Under the pieces are notes generated by a model. It was not told where the DNA came from and did not search any database. It saw only the letters and a list, made by a program, of their open reading frames with translations. DNA of 64,000 nt from Acidovorax sp. SRB_14 (GTDB taxonomy: Bacteria > Pseudomonadota > Gammaproteobacteria > Burkholderiales > Burkholderiaceae_C), in assembly GCF_012932145.1 (NCBI RefSeq), contig NZ_MWOK01000006.1, forward strand, positions 124,001 to 188,000, read 5' to 3'. The translations under genes were made by a program, and so were the position numbers. Shown one piece after another: positions 26,052 through 35,892 of this stretch (the stretch's first letter is position 1; each line of letters starts with the position of its first letter).

Positions 26052-26618
26052 TCAGGACCGCGCCGCGCGCAGAAGCTGCGCCAGCGCCGGGCCTTGCAGC
26101 ACCAGCAGGCCGTGGTCGCGTGCGAAGAGGCGCGCGGTGTCGCTGAGCTCGCCCTGCACGGCCAGGTACGCGCCCGAGGCTGCGCCCTGTGCCTGCACCG
26201 CGGCCAGCAGCTGGCGCAGCGGCTCGACGCCGTGGGTCGCGGCCTTCCAGCGCCGCGCGCACACCAGCGTCACGCGGCCGCCCTGGGTCAGGCGAAAGTC
26301 GGCGCTCGGGCCGTCGAGCCGCTCGACCGTGGCGCCGCCGGCCTGCCAGGCCGCCGTGAGCGCATGCGCAAAGTCGCGCCAGGGCATGGCCAGGGCGGCG
26401 TCCAGCGTTTCGCTGACCTGCGCCGCGCTGGGCGCGCGCAGCTGCCGCCAGGCCGCGACGAAGCCCACCGCGAGGATGGGCAGGCCGCCGATGGCGCCAA
26501 ACAGCGCGTACTGCGCCGGTAGCAGCGCCGCCGCGACCAGCGCAATGGCGCCGGCCACGACAAAGCTGATCCACCACGGCGAGCGCAGCAAGATCGCAAA
26601 CAGCGAATTGGGGGCCAT
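26052..26618 (-). CDS. Membrane-anchored restriction-endonuclease-like (Mrr-type fold) protein
   Basis: The 188-residue product has two adjacent N-terminal hydrophobic helices (about 6-45), then a domain ending with residues typical of the Mrr/restriction-endonuclease-like group (RVTLVCARRWKAATHGVEPLRQLLAAVQ). The classic catalytic pair normally read Q-x-K is not clear; ARRWK occupies that place, so activity is uncertain. A GTG three codons upstream at 26627 has a better AAGGA site and may be the true start. It sits between metG and mrp and diverges from mrp. Confidence 0.65.
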   Translation of the reverse strand: MAPNSLFAILLRSPWWISFVVAGAIALVAAALLPAQYALFGAIGGLPILAVGFVAAWRQLRAPSAAQVSETLDAALAMPWRDFAHALTAAWQAGGATVERLDGPSADFRLTQGGRVTLVCARRWKAATHGVEPLRQLLAAVQAQGAASGAYLAVQGELSDTARLFARDHGLLVLQGPALAQLLRAARS

Positions 26619-26751
26619 CTTGAATTTCACGCAAATCCTTTGCAAAAGTGGGGCCGGGGCAGTCGCGCGCCCGGCGCAGCGCAGCATTGTCGCGGCAGTC
26701 GTGGGGTCGGTGGCTTGCGAATAGACTAGGGCGAACCTAGGAGACTTTGAA

Positions 26752-27843
26752 ATGGCTGTTTCAGAACAGGACCTGTTGCAGGCGCTCGGCGCTGTGAAGG
26801 ACCCGCACACCGGCAAGGATTTTGTCTCGTCTCGCGCGCTGCGCAACCTGCAGATCAATGGGGGCGACGTCGCCTTTGACGTCGAGCTGGGCTACCCGGC
26901 CAAGAGCCTTGTCCCCGAACTGCGCCGCAGCCTGGTGGCCGCTGCCAAGGGCGTGGCCGGCGTGGACAACGTCTCGGTCCACATCGGCTTCAAGGTGGTG
27001 GCGCACGCGGTGCAGCGCGGCGTGCAACTGTTGCCCAAGGTCAAGAACATCATTGGCGTGGCCTCGGGCAAGGGCGGTGTGGGCAAGAGCACCACCGCCG
27101 TGAACCTGGCGCTGGCGCTGGCCGCCGAGGGCGCCAGCGTCGGCGTGCTCGACGCCGATATTTACGGCCCCAGCCTGCCGATGATGATGGGCGCCGAGGG
27201 CCGGCCGACGAGCGCCGATGGCCAGTCCATGGACCCGCTGGAAAACCACGGCGTGCAGCTGATGTCGATCGGTTTTCTGGTCGACGCGGATCAGGCCATG
27301 ATCTGGCGCGGCCCCATGGCCACGCAGGCGCTCGAGCAGTTGCTGCGCCAGACCAATTGGCGCGAGCTCGATTACCTGATCGTCGACATGCCGCCCGGCA
27401 CCGGCGACATCCAGCTCACGCTCTCCCAGCGCGTGCCCATGACCGGTGCGGTCATCGTGACCACGCCGCAGGACATCGCGCTGCTCGACGCCAAGAAAGG
27501 CATCCAGATGTTCGAGAAGGTGGGTGTGCCCATCCTCGGCATCGTCGAGAACATGGCCGTGCACGTGTGCACCCAGTGTGGCCATGTCGAGCACATCTTC
27601 GGGGCCGATGGCGGCAAGAAAATGGCCGCTGAATATGGCATGGACTACCTGGGCGCGCTGCCGCTCGATATGCAGATCCGCCTGCAGGCCGACAGCGGCA
27701 GGCCCACCGTGGTGGCCGACCCCGACGGCGAGGTCGCGCAGATCTACAAGCAGGTGGCGCGCAGCGTGGCCGTGAAGATCGCGCAGCAGGCCAAGGACTT
27801 CTCGTCCAAGTTCCCGACCATTGCCGTCTCGAAAGACACCTGA
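26752..27843 (+). CDS. mrp: Mrp/ApbC family iron-sulfur cluster carrier ATPase
   Basis: The 363-residue product has an N-terminal MIP18/DUF59 domain (1-90) and a P-loop ATPase domain with the deviant Walker A SGKGGVGKS (105-113). The C-terminal pair C273-x-x-C276 (CTQCGH) binds a bridging Fe-S cluster at the dimer interface. Members deliver 4Fe-4S clusters to target proteins. Several Fe-S enzymes are encoded nearby (NadA, formate dehydrogenase, succinate dehydrogenase), though this gene is usually global. The start follows a near-consensus AGGAG site. Confidence 0.94.
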   Translation: MAVSEQDLLQALGAVKDPHTGKDFVSSRALRNLQINGGDVAFDVELGYPAKSLVPELRRSLVAAAKGVAGVDNVSVHIGFKVVAHAVQRGVQLLPKVKNIIGVASGKGGVGKSTTAVNLALALAAEGASVGVLDADIYGPSLPMMMGAEGRPTSADGQSMDPLENHGVQLMSIGFLVDADQAMIWRGPMATQALEQLLRQTNWRELDYLIVDMPPGTGDIQLTLSQRVPMTGAVIVTTPQDIALLDAKKGIQMFEKVGVPILGIVENMAVHVCTQCGHVEHIFGADGGKKMAAEYGMDYLGALPLDMQIRLQADSGRPTVVADPDGEVAQIYKQVARSVAVKIAQQAKDFSSKFPTIAVSKDT

Positions 27844-27871
27844 CACCGCGCGCCGCCCGGCGGCAAGCCGC

Positions 27872-28822
27872 ATGAACCTGCTGACCTCGCTGCGCTACCT
27901 GGTTGCCCTGAGCGAGCACCGCCACTTTGCCCGCGCGGCGCAGGCCTGCCACATCACGCAGCCGGCGCTGTCCAACGCCTTGCGCGCGCTAGAGAAAGAG
28001 TTCGGCACGCCCATCGTGCGGCGCGCCCGCAGCTACGCCGGCCTCACGCCCGAGGGCGAGCGCGTGCTCGCGAGCGCCCGGCGCATGCTGCATGAGCACG
28101 CCTTGCTGCAGCAGGAGCTGGCCAGCCGCGCAGGCCACCCCACAGGCCGGCTGCAGCTGGGCGTGGTGCCCACGGCGGTGCCGGTGGCGGCGCGCTTTGC
28201 GGCCCAGCTGCGGGCCGCGCACCCGGGCATTGCGCCGTTGGTGCGCGCCCTGAGCTCGCAGGACCTCGAGGAAGGCCTCGAAAATCTGTCGCTCGACCTC
28301 GCGCTCGGCTTTACCGACCGGCTGGTTCCAGGCGGCGCCCTGGCCGTGCTGCCGCAGTACGCCGAACACTACTTTCTGGTGCGCCGCCGCACGGGCGCAG
28401 GCCCGGCGGCCGGTGCGCCGCTGCACCTGGGCGCGCCGATGCACTGGGCCGACGCGGCGCAGCTGCCGCTGTGCCTGCTGACGCCTGAGATGCACAACCG
28501 CAGCATCGTCGACAGCGCCTTTGCCCAGGCCGGCAGCGCGGTTCAGCCGGCCATGGAGACCAGCTCGGTGCTGACGCTGACCCTGAGCGTGCTGGCCGGC
28601 GACCTGTGCAGCGTGCTGCCCGGCGCCCTGGTCGGCACCGTGCGCAGCGAGGGTGCGCTCGAAGCGCTGCCCCTGGTCGGGCCGGAAATCGTGACGCCGG
28701 TGGGGTTCATCCTCCTCGCCAAGGCCCAGCCTTCACGGGCACTGGAGGCCGCTCTGGCGCTGGCGCGCGCGCCAGCGTGGCTGGCGGATGTGCGGCAGCA
28801 CAGCGGGGCGCTGGGCGAGTGA
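27872..28822 (+). CDS. LysR-family regulator of the formate dehydrogenase genes
   Basis: The 316-residue product starts with a LysR winged helix-turn-helix (SEHRHFARAAQACHITQPALSNALRALEKEFG) and continues with a two-lobed effector domain. The ATG at 27872 follows the stop of mrp by 28 bp. It is in the same direction as, and 92 bp before, the formate dehydrogenase operon, a standard arrangement for NAD-linked fds loci. Control of that operon is inferred from position; the effector is not evident. Confidence 0.9.
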   Translation: MNLLTSLRYLVALSEHRHFARAAQACHITQPALSNALRALEKEFGTPIVRRARSYAGLTPEGERVLASARRMLHEHALLQQELASRAGHPTGRLQLGVVPTAVPVAARFAAQLRAAHPGIAPLVRALSSQDLEEGLENLSLDLALGFTDRLVPGGALAVLPQYAEHYFLVRRRTGAGPAAGAPLHLGAPMHWADAAQLPLCLLTPEMHNRSIVDSAFAQAGSAVQPAMETSSVLTLTLSVLAGDLCSVLPGALVGTVRSEGALEALPLVGPEIVTPVGFILLAKAQPSRALEAALALARAPAWLADVRQHSGALGE

Positions 28823-28914
28823 GCGGGGCCTGCGCCCACGGTCCATTCACAAACCGAATCCCCTCATACACCGATCCAATTTGACGCGGCGGCCAGTGCG
28901 GGCCACATTGCCGC

Positions 28915-30705
<1,791 letters not shown>

Positions 30706-33588
30706 ATGAACGCTCCCGCCCGACGTGCCGAAGTGGCCGTGCCCACCGTCGCCTTCACGCTCGACCGCCAGACCCTCCACGCCTTCGAGGGCGAAACCAT
30801 CCTCCAGGCCGCACGGCGCCACGGTGTCGAGATTCCGCACCTGTGCTACCAGGACGGCCTGCGGCCCGACGGCAACTGCCGCGCCTGCGTGGTCGAGATT
30901 GCGGGCGAGCGCACCCTCGCGCCCAGCTGCTGCCGCAGCGCCATGCCCGGCATGGAGGTGCAGGCGCAGAGCGAGCGCGCCCTCAAGAGCCAGAAGATGG
31001 TGCTGGAGATGCTGCTGTCGGACCTGCCCGAGGCCGGCTACAAGTGGAACGAAGCCGACGAGTCGCTGCAGCACGGCGAACTCAGCGCGTGGGCAGCGCG
31101 CATGGAGGTCAGCGTGCGGCCCGAACTCCAGGCCCTGCGCCGCGAGCAGCCTCGGGCCGACCTGTCGCACCCGGCCATGGCGGTCCACCTCGATGCCTGC
31201 ATCCAGTGCAACCGCTGCGTGCGCGCCTGCCGCGAGGAGCAGGTCAACGACGTGATCGGTTTTGCGCTGCGCGGCGCGCAGAGCGCCATCGTGTTCGATC
31301 TGGCCGACCCCATGGGCGAGAGCACCTGCGTCGCCTGCGGCGAATGCGTGCAGGCCTGCCCCACGGGCGCGCTGATGCCCAAGACGCAGATCGGCTCGCA
31401 GATCGTCGACAGGAAGGTCAATTCGGTCTGCCCCTTCTGCGGCGTCGGCTGCCTGCTGACCTACAACGTCAAGGACAACCAAATCGTCAGCGTCGACGGC
31501 CGCGACGGCCCGGCCAACCAGAGCCGGTTGTGCGTCAAGGGGCGCTTCGGCTTCGACTACGCGCACAGCCCGCAGCGCCTGACGGTGCCCCTGGTCCGCA
31601 AGGCCGGCGTGCCCAAGGACCCGGCAGCCTTGCAGTCGCTCAACCGCGACACCGCCGACTGGTCGGAGGTGTTCCGCGAAGCGAGCTGGGAGGAGGCGCT
31701 GGCGCTGTCCACCGGTGCGCTGAAAAACCTGCGCGACACCCACGGCAAGAAAGCGCTGGCCGGCTTTGGCTCGGCCAAGGGCAGCAACGAAGAGGCCTAC
31801 CTGTTCCAGAAGCTGGTGCGCACCGGCTTTGGCTCCAACAACGTCGACCACTGCACGCGCCTGTGCCATGCGTCGAGCGTGGCGGCGCTGCTCGAAGGCG
31901 TGGGCTCGGCGGCCGTGAGCAACCAGGTCAACGACGTGGCCCATTCGGACCTGATCTTCATCATCGGCTCCAACCCGACGGCCAACCACCCGGTGGCCGC
32001 CACCTGGATGAAGAACGCGGCCCAAAAGGGCGCGAAGATCGTGCTGGCCGACCCGCGCGTCACCGACATCGGCCGGCACGCCTGGCGCACGCTGCAGTTC
32101 AAGCCCGACACCGACGTGGCCATGCTCAATGCGCTGATCTACACCGTGATCGAGGAGGGCCTGGCAGACCAGGATTTCATCGACCGGCGCGCCAGCAACT
32201 ACGAAGCACTGAAGGAAAACGTCAAGGGCTACAGCCCCGAGGCCATGGCCCCGATTTGCGGCATCCCGGCGGCCACGCTGCGCGAAGTGGCACGCGCGTT
32301 CGCCCAAGCCAAGGGCGCGATGATTTTCTGGGGCATGGGCGTGAGCCAGCATGTGCACGGCACCGACAACGCCCGCTGCCTGATCGCGCTGAGCACGGTG
32401 ACCGGCCAGATCGGCAAGCCGGGTTCCGGTCTGCACCCGCTGCGTGGCCAGAACAATGTGCAGGGCGCCAGCGACGCGGGCCTGATCCCCATGATGTACC
32501 CCAACTACCAGCGCGTGACGGACAAGTCGGCGCACGCCTGGTTCGAGAATTTCTGGGGCATGCCGCTGGATGACCAGCCCGGCTACACCGTGGTCGAGAT
32601 CATGCACAAGTGCCTGGCGCCCGACAGCGACCCGCACAAGGTGCGCGGCATGTACATCATGGGCGAGAACCCGGCCATGAGCGACCCCGACCTGAACCAT
32701 GCGCGCCATGCGCTCGCGAGCCTCTCGCACCTGGTGGTGCAGGACATCTTCATGACCGAAACCGCCTGGCTGGCCGACGTGGTGCTGCCCGCCACGGCCT
32801 GGCCCGAGAAAACCGGCACGGTCACCAACACCGACCGCATGGTGCAGCTGGGCCGGCAGGCCATAGCGCCGCCTGGCGACGCCCGGCCCGACCTGTGGAT
32901 CGTCCAGCAGATGGCCGCCGGCATGGGGCTGGACTGGCGCTATGAGGGCGAACACAGCGGCGTCGCGGCGGTCTACGAGGAGATGCGCCAGGCCATGCAT
33001 GCGGTGATCTCGGGCATCCGCTGGGAGCGCCTGCAGCGCGAGTCCAGCGTGACCTATCCCTGCCTGAGCGAAGACGACCCGGGTGCACCGACGGTGTTCA
33101 TCGACCGCTTCGACACCGCCGACGGCCGCGCCAGGCTGGTGCCGGCCGACATCATTCCGGCCGCCGAGCGGCCCGATGCCGACTTTCCGTTCGTGCTGAT
33201 CACCGGGCGCCAGCTGGAGCACTGGCACACCGGCAGCATGACGCGGCGCGCCGCCGTGCTCGATGCGATCGAGCCGATGGCGACGGCCTCGCTGTGCGGC
33301 GCCGATCTGCTGGCGCTAGGCGTGCAGCCCGGCGACGTCATCACGGTGCAATCGCGTCGGGGCGAGATCGCCATCCATGTGCGCCGCGACGACGGCACGC
33401 CGCCCGGCGCGGTCTTCATTCCCTTCGTCTACTACGAGGCGGCGGCGAATCTGATGACGAACGCCGCGCTCGACCCGTTCGGGAAGATCCCGGAGTTCAA
33501 GTACTGCGCGGTGGCGATACGGCGTGGCGGCGAAGCGGCGTTGGTGGCAGGCTACGGGGCGGGCGGGGTGAAGACCGCTTTACCCTGA
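30706..33588 (+). CDS. NAD-dependent formate dehydrogenase, catalytic alpha subunit (Mo/W)
   Basis: The 960-residue subunit oxidises formate to CO2. In order it has a 2Fe-2S domain (CYQDGLRPDGNCRAC, about 46-61), a two-cluster ferredoxin domain (CIQCNRCVRAC and CVACGECVQAC), a further 4Fe-4S site (CPFCGVGC), and a molybdopterin (bis-MGD) domain. The catalytic residue is Cys (C387 in TRLCHASS) rather than selenocysteine. It is soluble, with no Tat signal. ATG abuts the stop of the diaphorase gene. The chaperone/sulfurtransferase FdhD/FdsC and small FdsD are absent downstream. Mo versus W cannot be decided from sequence. Confidence 0.95.
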   Translation: MNAPARRAEVAVPTVAFTLDRQTLHAFEGETILQAARRHGVEIPHLCYQDGLRPDGNCRACVVEIAGERTLAPSCCRSAMPGMEVQAQSERALKSQKMVLEMLLSDLPEAGYKWNEADESLQHGELSAWAARMEVSVRPELQALRREQPRADLSHPAMAVHLDACIQCNRCVRACREEQVNDVIGFALRGAQSAIVFDLADPMGESTCVACGECVQACPTGALMPKTQIGSQIVDRKVNSVCPFCGVGCLLTYNVKDNQIVSVDGRDGPANQSRLCVKGRFGFDYAHSPQRLTVPLVRKAGVPKDPAALQSLNRDTADWSEVFREASWEEALALSTGALKNLRDTHGKKALAGFGSAKGSNEEAYLFQKLVRTGFGSNNVDHCTRLCHASSVAALLEGVGSAAVSNQVNDVAHSDLIFIIGSNPTANHPVAATWMKNAAQKGAKIVLADPRVTDIGRHAWRTLQFKPDTDVAMLNALIYTVIEEGLADQDFIDRRASNYEALKENVKGYSPEAMAPICGIPAATLREVARAFAQAKGAMIFWGMGVSQHVHGTDNARCLIALSTVTGQIGKPGSGLHPLRGQNNVQGASDAGLIPMMYPNYQRVTDKSAHAWFENFWGMPLDDQPGYTVVEIMHKCLAPDSDPHKVRGMYIMGENPAMSDPDLNHARHALASLSHLVVQDIFMTETAWLADVVLPATAWPEKTGTVTNTDRMVQLGRQAIAPPGDARPDLWIVQQMAAGMGLDWRYEGEHSGVAAVYEEMRQAMHAVISGIRWERLQRESSVTYPCLSEDDPGAPTVFIDRFDTADGRARLVPADIIPAAERPDADFPFVLITGRQLEHWHTGSMTRRAAVLDAIEPMATASLCGADLLALGVQPGDVITVQSRRGEIAIHVRRDDGTPPGAVFIPFVYYEAAANLMTNAALDPFGKIPEFKYCAVAIRRGGEAALVAGYGAGGVKTALP

Positions 33589-33608
33589 GCTTGGTAGGCG
33601 CAGGCAGC

Positions 33609-33631
33609 ACCCAGAAATAAGCTGGGTTTTT
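33609..33631 (+). terminator. Terminator of the formate dehydrogenase operon
   Basis: ACCCAG-AAATAAG-CTGGGT followed by TTTT lies 21 bp after the stop of the alpha subunit. The stem is short (6 bp) but the T-run and position support it. Confidence 0.7.
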
Positions 33632-33636
33632 GCTGG

Positions 33637-33678
33637 ACAGTGCCAAATGCTAAAATTATGGGCATTTCCCGGCACTGT
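33637..33678. other. Long imperfect hairpin in intergenic region
   Basis: ACAGTGCCAAATGC (33637-33650) pairs with GCATTT plus GGCACTGT (33662-33678), giving a 14-bp stem with one 3-nt CCC bulge around an 11-nt AT-rich loop. The loop region also holds TGCTAAAAT, which resembles an extended -10 promoter. Function unknown; it could be a promoter-overlapping operator or a structured RNA. Confidence 0.5.
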
Positions 33679-33798
33679 TCTTTCCCCATGCATCCTATTT
33701 TCCCTCCCCTTGGAGCAGGCGCCATGGGCCGCCTGCCTGGGGTGAGGAACGTCGTCGCGTGCGAAATCTGGCCGTACAAGCCGGTCGCACATTCCTCC

Positions 33799-33849
33799 GC
33801 CCGGCGATAACTTTTTCCTCTTTTCTGCGCAAACCATCTATCGCCGGGC
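33799..33849. other. 11-bp inverted repeat with pyrimidine-rich loop
   Basis: GCCCGGCGATA (33799-33809) and TATCGCCGGGC (33839-33849) are perfect inverted arms around 29 nt. They lie in a 488-bp stretch (33589-34076) between the formate dehydrogenase and the hexad-repeat gene that otherwise lacks a confident gene. Short frames cross it (for example 33688-33810, 40 codons) but show weak codon bias. A structured leader or small RNA is possible. Confidence 0.45.
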
Positions 33850-33940
33850 ACCCGCTCAGCGCGATGGCGGCCGTCTGCTGACGTCAGACCTGGCCGCACC
33901 TGATGGAGATGCGTCATGTATCCACACAACGGCGGCGGGC

Positions 33941-34057
33941 ATGGGCCTGCCGAACCCGCCCTTCGTCCGACCGTCCACGCCCGACGCGGCCCTGCTGCAC
34001 GAGACGCTCGCGGCCAACCGGAACCCGGTCAGGATGGCCTGGCCGTGCGCCTCGTGA
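33941..34057 (+). CDS. Possible small protein upstream of the hexad-repeat gene
   Basis: A 38-codon frame starts MGLPNPPFVRPSTPDAALLH and ends WPCAS. Almost every third codon position is G or C, as in real genes here, and it ends 19 bp before the hexad-repeat gene. However, it has no good ribosome site of its own; a TGGAG site serves an ATG at 33916 in a different frame. I do not recognise it. It may be a broken or very small partner gene. Confidence 0.35.
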   Translation: MGLPNPPFVRPSTPDAALLHETLAANRNPVRMAWPCAS

Positions 34058-34076
34058 TGGAACGGGATTGAAGGCG

Positions 34077-34949
34077 ATGGAATTCACCAAAAGATTTCTG
34101 AGGGCCAAGAATCCCTGCGCCGATGGCTTTCGCTGGTTTGTGCGCAACGTGGAAGACGGCAGCGGCTACCAGGCAGCGCTGGACACGCTGGTCAGTGCCG
34201 GCCGCGTGGAGGATGCCCGCTGGCTGCTGGCGCAGTTTGGCCCCACCAACGAAGTGCTGAGCGTCGACTCCCTGGGCGCCGAGGCGATTGTCTTCGCAGG
34301 CAGCGTGGAGGTTCGGGGCAACATCGATGTCGATACAGTCATTCAGGCGGGGCGCTCCATCCGGGCCGGCGGCGGTTTGCGCGCCGGTCGCGCCATCGTG
34401 GTGGGCGAAGACATTCGGGTGGCAGGCAGCATCTACAGCGGCGGCTCGCTCGAGGCCGGCGGCGGCATCCGGGCCGACTGGGGCATTGAAGTTCAGGAGG
34501 CCCTTGTTTGCGGTGGTGATATGCGCGCCGCCTGGGATGTGATCTGCCACGGCAAGCTCTCACTGACGGGCAACGCATTCGTCGGGCAGGACCTGATCGT
34601 TCACGGATTGGTCGAGTGCGGCAAGGGCCTGAACGCGGGCGGCGCCATCGTAGGCGCTGACAGCATCCGCGTCGGCCAGGGCATGCTGGCGCGCGGGGCC
34701 ATCCGCAGCGGCATGCATCTGGAGGCGGGCTGGGGCCTCAAGGCCGGCGAATCCATCCACGCCAAGGGTTCCATCAAGTCCGGTGAGAGCGTGTCTGCGG
34801 GCGGTGAAATCCGCGCAGGCGCTGGCTATGGGGTCTATGCCGGCCTGAACGTCCAGCTTGACTCCTGGGAGTCCAGCGCGCAGGTGAGGGCGCAGAAAAA
34901 GCCCGAAGGGCTGATGAGCGGCTGCTGGGCGGGGCCAAGCGTTGTGTGA
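34077..34949 (+). CDS. Hexapeptide-repeat beta-solenoid protein of unknown function
   Basis: The 290-residue protein has an N-terminal domain (1-60, with FRWFVRNVEDGSGYQAALD and ARWLLAQFGPTNEV) and then 32 hexads in unbroken register (residues 68-259), such as GRSIRA, GGGLRA, GESIHA. Position 4 is I, L, V or M in all but two hexads, and position 6 is usually A, V, S or C. That pattern predicts a left-handed beta-helix or bactofilin-like solenoid of about ten coils. No signal peptide or membrane helix is seen. AAGG precedes the ATG. It is not an acyltransferase by any motif I can see. Function not known to me. Confidence 0.85.
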   Translation: MEFTKRFLRAKNPCADGFRWFVRNVEDGSGYQAALDTLVSAGRVEDARWLLAQFGPTNEVLSVDSLGAEAIVFAGSVEVRGNIDVDTVIQAGRSIRAGGGLRAGRAIVVGEDIRVAGSIYSGGSLEAGGGIRADWGIEVQEALVCGGDMRAAWDVICHGKLSLTGNAFVGQDLIVHGLVECGKGLNAGGAIVGADSIRVGQGMLARGAIRSGMHLEAGWGLKAGESIHAKGSIKSGESVSAGGEIRAGAGYGVYAGLNVQLDSWESSAQVRAQKKPEGLMSGCWAGPSVV

Positions 34950-35023
34950 GGCCCATTGGGCCGCAGCGTGATGCTTTCCCAAGCCCCGGGCGGACAGCAC
35001 CAACGCGCGGCGCCTTGCGGGGT

Positions 35024-35869
35024 TCATTCAGCGCAGCGCTGAGGAACTGCCTGCTGCCGGGCGAAGGCCAGGGCGGCTTCGAGCATCCGCCGCAAATGCG
35101 GTTGCACGCCCGCTGCGTGTTCCGGCAGGTAGTCGAACGGCATGGCTTCCTGCATGTAGCTGGACTGGGTCATCTCGAGCTGCACGGCGTGGATGTGGTG
35201 CGCCGGCTGTCCGTACTGGCGCGTGATGTGGCCGCCCGTGAAGCGGCCGTTGAGCACGCCGGTGTAGCCCGGCGCGGACTGGGCAATGGCCAGCAGCTCG
35301 TTGGCCAGTGCCGGGTCGCAGCTGGCGCCGTTGGCCGTGCCCAGGTTCAGGTCGGGCAGCTTGCCCTCGAAAAAGCGCGGCAGCACCGAGCGGATCGAAT
35401 GCGCGTCCCACAGCATGGCCACGCCGTGCTCGGCCCGGAGGCGGTCCAGCTCGGCGCGCAGCTGCTGGTGGTAGGGCACCCAGAGTGCGTCGCGGCGCGC
35501 GGCGACTTCGGCGTCGTCGGGACCGGTGCCGCTGGCATAGACGGGTGTATTGGCAAAGGTGTCCACCGGGCACAGGCCGGTCACGCTCTGGCCGGGGTAG
35601 AGGCTGGCGCCGTCGGGCGGGCGGTTCAGGTCGACCACGTAGCGCGAGTGCGTGGCCACCAGCACCGAGGCGCCGAGTTCGTCGGCAAAGCCGTAGAGGC
35701 GTTCCAGGTGCCAGTCGGTGTCGTGCACCTGCTGCGCCTCGGGCATGAAGTGCGCGGCCAGCGCGGGTGGCACATGGGTGCCGACGTGCGGCATCGAGAT
35801 CAGCAGCGGCTGCGTGCCCTGGCGGAAGCGGAAGGCGGGTTCGGTGGTGTGAAAACGCATGGTGTCCAT
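35024..35869 (-). CDS. hutG: N-formylglutamate deformylase (amidohydrolase)
   Basis: HutG hydrolyses N-formylglutamate to glutamate and formate, the last step of this version of histidine degradation. The 281-residue product has LLISMPHVGTHVP near the N-terminus, DLNRPPDG, and WDAHSIRS, whose His and Asp residues fit the metal site of the family. ATG 35869 (or 35860) is 23 bp after the hutF stop, so it is the last gene of the minus-strand hut operon. The formate made could feed the formate dehydrogenase encoded at 29-33.6 kb. Confidence 0.94.
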   Translation of the reverse strand: MDTMRFHTTEPAFRFRQGTQPLLISMPHVGTHVPPALAAHFMPEAQQVHDTDWHLERLYGFADELGASVLVATHSRYVVDLNRPPDGASLYPGQSVTGLCPVDTFANTPVYASGTGPDDAEVAARRDALWVPYHQQLRAELDRLRAEHGVAMLWDAHSIRSVLPRFFEGKLPDLNLGTANGASCDPALANELLAIAQSAPGYTGVLNGRFTGGHITRQYGQPAHHIHAVQLEMTQSSYMQEAMPFDYLPEHAAGVQPHLRRMLEAALAFARQQAVPQRCAE

Positions 35870-35892
35870 CGGTCTGTGGGTGGGTCTTGCGA

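Noticed and set aside
33688-33810. 40-codon frame in the intergenic region after the formate dehydrogenase
   Set aside because: Codon bias is weak, there is no ribosome site, and it overlaps the inverted repeat; a structured element explains it better.
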